Below are positions 1-7,563 of a DNA stretch of 64,000 bases, piece by piece; position 1 is the stretch's first letter; the number at the start of each line of letters is the position of its first letter. Location of the stretch: the NCBI RefSeq assembly GCF_030852425.1, contig NZ_NSDM01000004.1:62001-126000 (forward strand). The letters run 5' to 3'. The position numbers and the translations under genes are program-made. The notes under the pieces were generated by a model. That model saw only the letters and a list, made by a program, of their open reading frames with translations. It made no database searches and had not been told where the DNA came from. The stretch is from Saccharothrix longispora (GTDB lineage: Bacteria > Actinomycetota > Actinomycetes > Mycobacteriales > Pseudonocardiaceae).

Positions 1-302
1 GCAAATCCGCGCTGCCCCCCGGCGTCGAGGGCCTGAAAGCCGGTCAGCGCATCGAGTTCGGCATGGCCGAGGGCAGGCGCGGGCCGCAGGCGCTGTCGGT
101 GCGCCTGGTCGACCCCGCCCCGTCGGTGGCCGAGGCGCGCCGCCGCCCCGCGGAGGAGCTGCACGGCCTGGTCGAGGACATGATCAAGCTGCTGGAGACG
201 AAGGTGCAGCCCGAGCTGCGCCGCGGCCGCTACCCGGACCGCAAGAACACCAAGCTGATCGCCGAGGTGGTCCGGGCCGTCGCGCGGGAGCTCGACCCGT
301 AG
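1..302 (+). CDS. Cold-shock domain protein, C-terminal part (5' end outside window)
   Basis: The frame is open from base 3 and ends at TAG 300-302. The visible part starts in the last strands of a cold-shock OB fold (a stretch reading [20 protein letters not shown]) and continues into a tail of about 60 residues rich in Arg and Glu. Such extended cold-shock proteins are common in actinobacteria and bind single-stranded nucleic acid as RNA chaperones. The tail ([15 protein letters not shown]) looks helical and may mediate dimerisation, which is inference. The gene converges on the DUF2771 lipoprotein gene with a 1-bp gap, and no terminator hairpin fits between them. The RNA-binding motifs RNP1 and RNP2 lie upstream of the window, so the family call rests on the C-terminal strand and tail. 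Confidence 0.8.
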   Translation, partial: KSALPPGVEGLKAGQRIEFGMAEGRRGPQALSVRLVDPAPSVAEARRRPAEELHGLVEDMIKLLETKVQPELRRGRYPDRKNTKLIAEVVRAVARELDP

Positions 303-303
303 G

Positions 304-777
304 TCAGCGCTCCTCGACCCTGAGCACCCAGGTGCCGCGCGCCACGAAGTCGAACGCGCCGGTGGTGCTCGCCTCGATGCGCGCCCCGTACTGCTGCACC
401 TCGACGCTCTCCAACCGGGCCCCGGGGTCCGGCAGCGCGAGCGTGTACGCGTACCGCGGCTCGCGCGAGGTGAACAGCTTGCTGCGCAACGGCTCCTGCG
501 GCACGCCCGCGCCGTCGCGGTAGGTGAACTTCACCGACCACGCCGTCTCGGCCAGCTCGCCGGGCACGGAGATCTGCACCGGCTTCCCCGGCCGCACCCG
601 CAGCACGCCCAGGGCGTTCGGGTCCACGTCGCAGTTCTCCGACTGGAGGTCGCAGTACTGCGACGGGCCGACGTCCACCGCGTGCCCGTCGGCGTAGAAG
701 GTCACCTCGGGGTTCTGCGGGGCCGCGCAGGCGGCGAGGGCCAGCAGCGGGACGACGGCAAGCGGTACTCGGCGCAC
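304..777 (-). CDS. DUF2771-type lipoprotein
   Basis: 157 aa from GTG 777-775. The N terminus (RRVPLAVVPLLALAACAAP) is a short lipoprotein signal with lipobox LAAC, so Cys17 should be acylated and the protein anchored outside the cytoplasmic membrane. Two further cysteines (CDLQSENC, around 42-49) may form a disulfide. The rest reads as a beta-rich extracytoplasmic domain ending in GTWVLRVEER. It matches what I know of the actinobacterial DUF2771 family, which has no established function. It follows the MFS gene by 11 bp on the same strand and is probably cotranscribed with it. DUF2771 genes commonly sit in this cspB-MFS-DUF3027 neighbourhood. Confidence 0.8.
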   Translation of the reverse strand: MRRVPLAVVPLLALAACAAPQNPEVTFYADGHAVDVGPSQYCDLQSENCDVDPNALGVLRVRPGKPVQISVPGELAETAWSVKFTYRDGAGVPQEPLRSKLFTSREPRYAYTLALPDPGARLESVEVQQYGARIEASTTGAFDFVARGTWVLRVEER

Positions 778-788
778 GGCCGCCGAGC

Positions 789-2489
789 CTACGTGCCGGG
801 ACGGGGCGCGACCGGGCCGGGGCGCAGCGGCCGGTCGCCGCCGAGGCCGGGCACCAGCGACGTGCCCCGCCGGGTCTGCACGGTCTGCGCGAGACCCAGC
901 GCGAGCAGCACCGACAGCACGGTGAACCCGATCCAGTACTCGGTCGGCAGCAGCACGCCGAGCGCCCCGCCGAACACCCAGCCGAGCTGGAGGATGGTCT
1001 CCGACCGGCCGAACGCCGAGGCCCGCGACTCGTCCGGCACGTCGTCCTGGATCACCGCGTCCAGCGAGACCTTCGCCAGCGAGCTGGCCGTGGCCCCGAC
1101 CAGGCCGACGGCCGCCGCCGTGGTCAGGCCGGGCAGCACCGCCGCCACCACCGCCGTGGCCAGGGCCGCGGCGAGGCAGCCGATGACGACGCCGTCGGGC
1201 GAGCCGAAGTGCAGGCGCGCGCCGACGGCGTTGCCGAGGAAGCTGCCGACACCGGCCGCCGCCGCGATCACGCCCAGCAGCAGGAGCTGCCTGAACGCGT
1301 CGCCCTCGGTCTGGGCGCGCACCACGAACGCGGAGAACAGCATCAGGAAACCGGTGAGCATCCGGATCGTGCCGTTGGCCCACAGCGACACCACGACCGT
1401 GCGGCCCAGCGGCTGCCGCCGCCGCTTCGGCGGCCGGTCCGGCTTCCCCGGCCCGGCCCGCAGCGTCGCGGGCACCTCGCCCTCGGTGACCTCCACCCAC
1501 GACGGGATGCGCAGGCAGTAGTAGGCGTTGACGGCGCTCAACGCGGCGGTGAACCACAGCGCGCCGGGTGAGCCGAACAGGTTCGCGAAGCCGGCCGCGA
1601 ACGCCCCGAACACACCGCCCGCGGCCAGGCCGAACACCGTCATCCGGGCGTTGGTCTTGGACAGCGTGATGTCGCGCGGCAGCACGCGCGGCGTGATCGC
1701 GGACTTGAGCACGGTGAACGACTTGGACAGCACCATGCTGCCCAGCGCCGCGGGGTACAGGCCCCAGTTGTCGAAGTTCGTCGCCATCACGATCGACAGC
1801 AGCACCCGCAGCGCGCACGACGCCGCGAGCGCGACCCGCCTGCCGTGCTGGACGCGGTCCAGCGCCGGCCCGATGACCGGCGCGACGAGCGCGAACGGCG
1901 CGACCGTGATCAGCAGGTAGAGGGCGACCTTGCCGCGGCTCTCGCCGGAGGCGGCGGAGAAGAACAGGGTGTTGGCGAGCGCGACGGCCATGGCGGCGTC
2001 GGCGGCGTAGTTCAGCATCACCGCGTAGGTGAGGGAGGACAGGCCGGACTGCTTCGCGCCGTCGGCGTGCGCGGCGCGGCGGAACGTGGCCAGCGCCTTC
2101 CCGCTCAGCTCGCGGGCGCGGAACCAGGCGACGCGGGTGACGGTCAGCTTCCTGGGCAGGGTCGGCGCGGTCGGCCGCTCGTCCGGCGGCGGGGCGAAGC
2201 GCGCTTCCTCCGGCCGCCCGTCGTCGCCGTACCAGGACTCCGCGACCCGGTCGCGCGGGTCCCGCGGCCCCCGTGCCGGCGCGCCCCGCGCCCCCGGGTC
2301 GCGGTCCGGGCGCGGCGCCCGGCGCGAGGGGCCCCGGCCGGGCGGGTCGGGCGGCGGCGGGGTCCCCGGGGTCGGGTACGGCCGGGTGCGCGGCTTGTAC
2401 TCGTCGTCCTCCCACGGGTACCGCCGCGACTGGTCTTCCGGCCGAGGGGGTGTCACGCCCCAATCCTGCCTCACCGGGGACGCGGTCAC
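789..2489 (-). CDS. MFS transporter with long proline/arginine-rich N-terminal extension
   Basis: 566 aa. Residues 1 to about 130 are hydrophilic and disordered (Pro, Arg, Asp), with a WEDDEYKPRTRPYPTPG stretch. About 12 hydrophobic helices follow (for example MLNYAADAAMAVALANTLFF and VVIGCLAAALATAVVAAVLP), typical of the major facilitator superfamily. The substrate cannot be read from the sequence. The gene corresponds in position to the MFS-like membrane protein near cspB in mycobacteria (Rv0876c region, from memory). The start is uncertain because several in-frame codons exist in the disordered region; the ATG at 2489 lies 15 bp after the upstream stop. It is likely in an operon with the glutaminyl cyclase gene before it and the DUF2771 gene after it. 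Confidence 0.85.
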   Translation of the reverse strand: MTASPVRQDWGVTPPRPEDQSRRYPWEDDEYKPRTRPYPTPGTPPPPDPPGRGPSRRAPRPDRDPGARGAPARGPRDPRDRVAESWYGDDGRPEEARFAPPPDERPTAPTLPRKLTVTRVAWFRARELSGKALATFRRAAHADGAKQSGLSSLTYAVMLNYAADAAMAVALANTLFFSAASGESRGKVALYLLITVAPFALVAPVIGPALDRVQHGRRVALAASCALRVLLSIVMATNFDNWGLYPAALGSMVLSKSFTVLKSAITPRVLPRDITLSKTNARMTVFGLAAGGVFGAFAAGFANLFGSPGALWFTAALSAVNAYYCLRIPSWVEVTEGEVPATLRAGPGKPDRPPKRRRQPLGRTVVVSLWANGTIRMLTGFLMLFSAFVVRAQTEGDAFRQLLLLGVIAAAAGVGSFLGNAVGARLHFGSPDGVVIGCLAAALATAVVAAVLPGLTTAAAVGLVGATASSLAKVSLDAVIQDDVPDESRASAFGRSETILQLGWVFGGALGVLLPTEYWIGFTVLSVLLALGLAQTVQTRRGTSLVPGLGGDRPLRPGPVAPRPGT

Positions 2490-2504
2490 CCCCGGGACGG
2501 GCGG

Positions 2505-3278
2505 TCAGCCCCCGGTGAACCTCACCCGGAAGATCGTCGGCCAGTTCTTGCCGGTGAGCAGGAACTCGTCGGTGCCCGGCACGGCCGCGATGCCGTTGAG
2601 CACGTCGGTCGCCGGCACGCCGGCCGGCCGCAGCCCCGCCAGGTCGTAGGTGGCGACGACGCGGCCGTCGGCGGGGTCGATCCGGACGACCTCGTCGGTC
2701 TGCCACACGTTCGCCCACACCTGCCCGCCGGCGCACTCCAGCTCGTTCAGCCCGGTCACCGGCCGGCCGTCGCGGCTGACCCGCACCGCGCCGGTCTCGG
2801 CGAACGTGCCGGGGTCGCGGAACACCAGCTCGTCCGTGCCGTCGCCCATCACCAGCCGGTCGCCGTCGCGGCACAGGCCCCAACCCTCGCCCTCGTAGGT
2901 GACGCGCCTCACTTCTTCGAGGGTGTCGCGGTCCCGCTCGATGGCCACGCCGTCCCGCCAGGTGAGCTGCCACAGCCGGTCGTCGACGACCGTGATGCCC
3001 TCGCCGAACAGCGGGCCGGGCAGGTCGACACGCCGCACCACCTCGCCCGTGCCGGGGTCGATCCGGCGCACCGACGACCGCCCCTCCAGGCCCGTGCCCT
3101 CGTAGAGCACGCCGTCGACCAGCTCCAACCCCTGCGTGAACGCGCCCGTGTCGTGGGGCAGCGTGCCCAGCACCTCGTAGCCACCCGGGGCGGGGCGGGA
3201 CGCCTCGCCGGGGCCGCCCGGCGGCGCGCCGCACGCCGCCGACAGGACGAGGACCGCCACCACGAGGAACCACCGCAC
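2505..3278 (-). CDS. Glutaminyl-peptide cyclotransferase (glutamine cyclotransferase family), lipoprotein
   Basis: 257 aa from GTG 3278-3276. I prefer this start to the in-frame ATG at 3326 because it begins a clean lipoprotein signal (RWFLVVAVLVLSAACGAPP, lipobox SAAC); the longer form would prepend 16 residues overlapping the divergent promoter. The mature part is a beta-propeller-like protein with hallmarks of the plant/bacterial glutaminyl cyclase family: LPHDTGAFTQGLE near the N terminus, LYEGTG, GEGITV, LWQLTW, NELE and GIA near the end. The family converts N-terminal Gln of peptides or proteins to pyroglutamate. The lipid anchor implies activity at the outer face of the membrane. Divergent from DUF3027, with 57 bp between starts. 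Confidence 0.85.
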   Translation of the reverse strand: MRWFLVVAVLVLSAACGAPPGGPGEASRPAPGGYEVLGTLPHDTGAFTQGLELVDGVLYEGTGLEGRSSVRRIDPGTGEVVRRVDLPGPLFGEGITVVDDRLWQLTWRDGVAIERDRDTLEEVRRVTYEGEGWGLCRDGDRLVMGDGTDELVFRDPGTFAETGAVRVSRDGRPVTGLNELECAGGQVWANVWQTDEVVRIDPADGRVVATYDLAGLRPAGVPATDVLNGIAAVPGTDEFLLTGKNWPTIFRVRFTGG

Positions 3279-3323
3279 GTCCGAAAGGGTGGCACGTGTG
3301 CGCGGGAGCGCGACGACGTGCGG

Positions 3324-3329
3324 CACAAT
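3324..3329 (+). promoter_or_regulatory. -10 element of predicted leaderless promoter (DUF3027 gene)
   Basis: CACAAT ends 6 nt before GTG 3336. A transcript starting about 7 nt after the hexamer would begin at the start codon itself. The same spacing and hexamer precede the fetB-like gene at 11075. Confidence 0.5.
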
Positions 3330-3335
3330 TCAACC

Positions 3336-4154
3336 GTGACCTCGACGCCGACCCAGCAGCCCGACCCAGTCCTCGCCGACACCGCCGCCGTGGAGCTCGC
3401 CCGAGCCGCGGCGCAGGAGGAGGCGGGCGCGGAACGCATCGGCGACCACGTGGGCGTGATCGCCGAGGACGAGGTGTCGGCCACCCACCTGTTCGAGGCC
3501 GAGCACGCGGGCTACCGGGGTTGGAACTGGGCCGTCACGGTCGCGTTCGCCGGCCCCGGCACGCCGCTGTCGGTCAGCGAGGTCGTGCTGCTGCCCGGTG
3601 ACGAGGCGCTCGTCGCGCCCGACTGGGTCCCGTGGCACGAGCGGGTCCGCGCGGGCGACCTGGGCGTCGGCGACCTGCTGCCCGCGCCCGAGGACGACCC
3701 GCGCCTGGCGCCCGGCTACGTCGCCTCCGACGACCCGGCCGTCGAGGAGGTCGCCCTGGAGGTGGGCCTCGGCCGGGTGCGCGTGCTGTCCCGCGAGGGC
3801 GTGCTCGACGCCGCCCAGCGGTGGCACTCCGGCGACTTCGGGCCGCGCAGCGAGATGGCCCGCAGCGCGCCCGCGCACTGCGGCACCTGCGGTTTCTACC
3901 AGCGCGTCGCCGGATCGCTCGGTGCCGCGTTCGGGATCTGCGCGAACGAGCTGACGCCCGCCGACGGGCACGTGGTGCACGTCGAGTACGGGTGCGGCGC
4001 GCACTCCGAGGTCGAGGTGGAGGGCGGTTCGGCGATCCCCGTGGCCGACGTCGTGTACGACGACGCGGTGCTGGACGTGGAGGCCAACGAGGTCTCCGAC
4101 GCCGGTGCCGGCACGGCTTCCGCCCGGACCCCCGCCGGCGAGAGCGGGCAGTGA
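3336..4154 (+). CDS. DUF3027 protein
   Basis: 272 aa from GTG 3336, directly after a leaderless-type -10 box. The family is restricted to actinobacteria and has no known function. Visible marks are ARAAAQEEAG near residue 25, GYRGWNWAVTVA around 63-74, repeated acidic and GD-rich segments, and a cysteine-containing core CGTCGFYQRV (around 187-196) with later Cys residues (GICANE, YGCGAHSE). The four cysteines (CxxC, then C, then C) could form a zinc site, which is inference. The stop TGA overlaps the GTG of the GHKL ATPase gene (GTGA), so the two proteins are probably made together. The DUF3027/Hsp90-like pair recurs in actinomycetes, from memory. Confidence 0.85.
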   Translation: MTSTPTQQPDPVLADTAAVELARAAAQEEAGAERIGDHVGVIAEDEVSATHLFEAEHAGYRGWNWAVTVAFAGPGTPLSVSEVVLLPGDEALVAPDWVPWHERVRAGDLGVGDLLPAPEDDPRLAPGYVASDDPAVEEVALEVGLGRVRVLSREGVLDAAQRWHSGDFGPRSEMARSAPAHCGTCGFYQRVAGSLGAAFGICANELTPADGHVVHVEYGCGAHSEVEVEGGSAIPVADVVYDDAVLDVEANEVSDAGAGTASARTPAGESGQ

Positions 4155-6988
4155 GCCCGGAGCCGCGTGACCCGTTCGGGACCGCCGCGCTGCGCGAGTC
4201 GGTGCTGGCCGCCTGGCGGGGGTCGCCCACCCGGTTCCGCGAGGACGCCAACGCCGAGGAGGACCTGCGCCTCGGCGGCTACCGCGACCGGCTGCTGGTC
4301 GAGCTGGCGCAGAACGCCTCCGACGCGGCCGGGGCCGAACCCGGCGTGCTGCGGCTGACCGTCGTCGACGGCGAGCTGCGCGCGGCCAACACCGGCGCGC
4401 CGCTCGACGCGGCCGGGGTGTCGGCGCTCGCGTCGCTGCGGGCGTCGTCGAAGTCGGCGGGCACGGTCGGCCAGTTCGGCGTCGGCTTCGCCGCCGTGCT
4501 GGCGGTGACCGACGCGCCGCGGGTGGTGTCCCGCTCCGGCGGCGTCGCGTTCTCGGCGGCCCGCACCCGCGAGGCCGTGCCGGAGCTGGCGTCGGCGCGC
4601 GGCGGCGACGTGCCCGTGCTGCGGCTGGTGTGGCCGACCGACGAGGACGACCTGCCCGAGGGCTTCGACACCGAGGTGCGGCTCCCGCTGCGCGCGGACG
4701 CCGGCGGCGTGCTGGCGGAGTTCGCGCTCCAGGTGCCCGACCTGCTGCTGGCCCTGCCGGGGCTGCGGCGGGTCGAGGTCGGCGACGAGGCGTGGGAGCG
4801 CGCGGAGACCGGCGGCGTCGTGGAGCTGACCGGGCCCGGCGGCGTGCGGCGGTGGCTGGTGCACCGGGACGCCGGCGAGCTGCCCGGGGAACTGGTGGCC
4901 GGCGTGGAGGCGCGGCCCCGGTGGTCGGTGTGCTGGGCGTGGCCGGTGGACGAGCCGCTGTCCGGCGACGTGCTGCACGCGCCCACGCCGACCGACGAGA
5001 AGCTGTCCCTGCCCGCCCGGCTGATCGCCACGCTGCCGGTGGAGCCGTCCCGGCGGCGGGTGCTGGCCGGCGACGCGGCGTCGTTCGTGCTGGACCGGGC
5101 CGCCGCCGCGTACCCGGCGCTGGTGACCGCGCTGCCCGCGGTCGAGCGCACCTCCCTGGTGCCGCTGCCCGGCTTCCCGCTGTCCGAGGTGGACGACCGG
5201 CTGCGCACGGCCGTGCTGGCCGAGCTGCGGTCGGCCTCGTGGCTGCCGCTGGCCGACGGCGAGTGGGGTGCCCCGGCGACGTCCAAGGTGCTGGACGCCG
5301 CGTCGTTCGACCTGGTCGAACTGCTGGAGGACGTCGTCCCCGGCCTGCTCGACCACGAGCTGACGCTGCCGTCGCACGCCCGCGCGCTGGCGGCGCTGGA
5401 CGTGCCGCGCATGTCGGTCGCGGAGGTCGTGGCGGCCCTGTCCGGCGTCGGCGGAGACCCGTCGTGGTGGCGGCAGGTCTACGAGGCCCTGTCGCCGATC
5501 GCGGACGTCGACTCGACGGCCCGCGAGGAGATGGGCAGCCTGCCCGTGCCGCTGGTCGACGGTCGCCTGGTGAGCAGCCCGCGCGGCGTGCTCGTCGGCA
5601 CCGACGCCGACCTGTTCTCGGTGCCGGGCCTGCGGATCGCGCACCCGGAGGCCGCGCACCCGCTGCTGCTGCGGCTCGGCGCGACCGAGGCGAGCGCGGC
5701 CGAGCTGCTCGACTCCGACGCGGTGCGCGAGGCCGTCCGGCAGAGCCTCGACGACCCCGGCATGGAAGGGCCCGAGCTGGTCTCCACCGTCCTGCGGCTG
5801 GTGTCGCGGGCCGGCGGCCGGCCGTGGCTGGGCGCGCTGGCGCTGCCGTCGTCCTCCGGCGAGTGGCGGCGGGCCGACGAGCTGGTGCTGCCCGACTCGG
5901 CGCTGCTGGAGGTGCTGGAGGACGACGCGCCGTTCGGCGTGCTCGCCGCTCCGGTGGCGGCGGAGTGGCCGCGCGAGGTGCTGACCGGCGTGGGCGTCAT
6001 CGACGGGTTCACCGTCGTGGACGACGACTCGCCCACCGAACCGGACCACGACCTGGCCGACGAGGGCTACTGGTGGGACGCGTTCGACGTGCCGCCGACG
6101 CGGGTGCTGGGCATCCGCGACCTGGATCTGGTGGCGCACGACAAGTGGCCGCGGGCGCTGGCCATGATGGCCGCCGACCCCGTGACGTGGCGCGCGGTGA
6201 CCGAGCCCGACGGCTACACCGGCTGGTGGCTGGCCCGCTACGCGACCCTGGGCGGCGCGCCGCTCGGCTCGTGGCGGCTGCCCGACGCCGTGGAGCTGGA
6301 GGGCCTGTACGACGTGGTGCCGGACGTCGGCCTGCCCGCGCACGTGCTGGCGGCGGCGGGCGTGCGCACGTCGTTGGGCGTGCTCGACGAGGACGACGTG
6401 ACCGACCTCCTGGCCCGCCTGGGCGATCCCGCCCGCACCCTCTCCGACGCCCTGGTGCTGCGGGTCCACGCCCTGCTCGCCGCGGTGGCCGACGACGTGG
6501 GCGTCGAACCCCCCGACCGGGTCCGGGTGCTGACCGGGGCCGCCGAACCGGCGGACGACGTGCTGGTGCTGGACCTCCCGTGGCTGCTGGGCGTCCTGCC
6601 CCCGGAGCAGGTCCTCACCTCGTCGGGCTCCGCCCCCGCCCTGGCCGAGCTGCTGGCCCTGCCCCTGGCCTCGGAAGAGGTGACCGGCGAGGTCGTCGGC
6701 GCCGGTGACGAGGTCGTGTGGTCGGACCTGGGCGCGGTGCGCCTGGCGTGCGAGCTCCTCGGCGTGGAGGTGCCCACCGCCACCGTGGTCGTCCACGACA
6801 CCCTCGTGGTCTCCGCCGAGGGCGCCGAGCACGAGGTCCCCTGGTGGGTCGCCGACGACGTGGTCCACGCCGCCGACACCCCCGAGGGCCTGGCCCGGGC
6901 CCTGGCCTGGACCACGTCCCGCTGGGCGGACCGCCACACCTTCACCGCCCTGATCACCACCCCGACCCCCATCACCCTCCTGGCCTGA
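4151..6988 (+). CDS. Large GHKL (Hsp90/sacsin-like) ATPase
   Basis: 945 aa from GTG 4151, which overlaps the DUF3027 stop. The N terminus carries the Bergerat ATP-binding fold: N box ELAQNASDA (51-59, with Glu51, Asn55 and Asp58), a G1-like loop AANTGAPL (78-85, where the usual DxGxG is reduced to NTG), a helix with SSKS (99-102) as ATP-lid start, and G2 box VGQFGVGF (106-113). This arrangement resembles the sacsin and paraMORC-type N domain more than canonical HtpG, and the remaining 700 residues do not resemble the Hsp90 middle domain. Databases often label such proteins 'molecular chaperone Hsp90'. No membrane segments. The client or partner is unknown; tight coupling suggests DUF3027 is one. 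The last 250 bp have extreme GC and end at TGA 6986-6988, where repeat array A begins. Confidence 0.75.
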   Translation: MSPEPRDPFGTAALRESVLAAWRGSPTRFREDANAEEDLRLGGYRDRLLVELAQNASDAAGAEPGVLRLTVVDGELRAANTGAPLDAAGVSALASLRASSKSAGTVGQFGVGFAAVLAVTDAPRVVSRSGGVAFSAARTREAVPELASARGGDVPVLRLVWPTDEDDLPEGFDTEVRLPLRADAGGVLAEFALQVPDLLLALPGLRRVEVGDEAWERAETGGVVELTGPGGVRRWLVHRDAGELPGELVAGVEARPRWSVCWAWPVDEPLSGDVLHAPTPTDEKLSLPARLIATLPVEPSRRRVLAGDAASFVLDRAAAAYPALVTALPAVERTSLVPLPGFPLSEVDDRLRTAVLAELRSASWLPLADGEWGAPATSKVLDAASFDLVELLEDVVPGLLDHELTLPSHARALAALDVPRMSVAEVVAALSGVGGDPSWWRQVYEALSPIADVDSTAREEMGSLPVPLVDGRLVSSPRGVLVGTDADLFSVPGLRIAHPEAAHPLLLRLGATEASAAELLDSDAVREAVRQSLDDPGMEGPELVSTVLRLVSRAGGRPWLGALALPSSSGEWRRADELVLPDSALLEVLEDDAPFGVLAAPVAAEWPREVLTGVGVIDGFTVVDDDSPTEPDHDLADEGYWWDAFDVPPTRVLGIRDLDLVAHDKWPRALAMMAADPVTWRAVTEPDGYTGWWLARYATLGGAPLGSWRLPDAVELEGLYDVVPDVGLPAHVLAAAGVRTSLGVLDEDDVTDLLARLGDPARTLSDALVLRVHALLAAVADDVGVEPPDRVRVLTGAAEPADDVLVLDLPWLLGVLPPEQVLTSSGSAPALAELLALPLASEEVTGEVVGAGDEVVWSDLGAVRLACELLGVEVPTATVVVHDTLVVSAEGAEHEVPWWVADDVVHAADTPEGLARALAWTTSRWADRHTFTALITTPTPITLLA

Positions 6989-7201
6989 CCCGCGAGAGTC
7001 GTACGTTCAGGCTGCGGGAGTCCAACCCCCAGGTCCCGCGAGTCGTACGTCCAAGTCCCGCGAGTCGTACGTTCAGGGCCCCTGAGTTCTACGTTCGGGT
7101 ACTCGGCGAGTCCTGGACGTAGAACTCAGAGGGCCCGAACGTACGACTCGCCCGGCCTGGACGTACGACTCGCGCGGCTTGGGGGTTGGACTCTCGGGTC
7201 A
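6986..7201. repeat. Head-to-head array A of about 22-bp units, intergenic inverted repeat
   Basis: Five forward units (cores GAGTCGTACGTTCAGG, GAGTCCAACCCCCAGG, GAGTCGTACGTCCAAG, GAGTCGTACGTTCAGG, GAGTTCTACGTTCGGG) are followed after a short centre near 7090-7110 by four reverse-complement units. Read from the outside in, the reverse units are GAGTCCAACCCCCAAG, GAGTCGTACGTCCAGG, GAGTCGTACGTTCGGG and GAGTTCTACGTCCAGG. Variant units face their own kind across the centre, so a transcript could fold into one long imperfect hairpin. Both ends begin with TGA, the stop codon of the gene on each side (TGACCCGCGAGAGTC on the left, TGA reading out on the other strand at 7201). Located between convergent genes; no other terminator is visible. 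Confidence 0.85.
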
Positions 7202-7486
7202 GTCGGTCAGGCCTTGGCCTTGTTGGGCGGTGCGGCGGCCGCGGCGGGCGGCGGAGCGCTGCCACGTGAAGACGCCGTAGCCGATCACGCCCAGCAGGCT
7301 GCCGGACAGGCACGTCCACAGCAGCGTCGTCTCCGACCGCCAGAACAGCAGCACGACGAGGAACCCGACGAACCACAACCCCGTCCCGGCCACGATGGCG
7401 GGCACCGGGTCGGCCAGCCTCGCGGGCAGCGGCGGCGGGGCGGGGAGCGGTGCTGCGGGGAGGGGCGGTGCGTCCTGTTCGGCCAC
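7199..7486 (-). CDS. DUF2530 small membrane protein
   Basis: 95 aa from GTG 7486-7484. A Pro/Ala-rich start (EQDAPPLPAAPLPAPPPLPA) is followed by two transmembrane helices (AIVAGTGLWFVGFLVVLLFW and LLWTCLSGSLLGVIGYGVF) and a basic cytoplasmic tail (RSAARRGRRTAQQ). This is the DUF2530 pattern; the mycobacterial counterpart is in the Rv0879c area, from memory. No function known. Divergent from the nucleobase permease (77 bp between starts). Its stop is fused to the end of repeat array A. Confidence 0.8.
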   Translation of the reverse strand: MAEQDAPPLPAAPLPAPPPLPARLADPVPAIVAGTGLWFVGFLVVLLFWRSETTLLWTCLSGSLLGVIGYGVFTWQRSAARRGRRTAQQGQGLTD

Positions 7487-7563
7487 GTCAGGCAGGCTAC
7501 CTGTCCGAAACACGGGTGGGGCACGCTCTGCCTCCTCGCCACACCGACGACCAAGGAGAAGAG

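Noticed and set aside
304..3333. Very long open frames antisense to or out of frame with real genes (also 3896-6937, 19536-21305, 27347-30511, 36935-39634, 57344-60145)
   Set aside because: Their translations are Arg/Gly/Pro/His-rich without domains, and each covers strong, family-recognised genes. They arise from GC-rich third codon positions.
6986..7201. CRISPR-like regular spacing of 22-bp units
   Set aside because: Units are contiguous with no unique spacers, switch orientation at a centre, and no cas genes are present.
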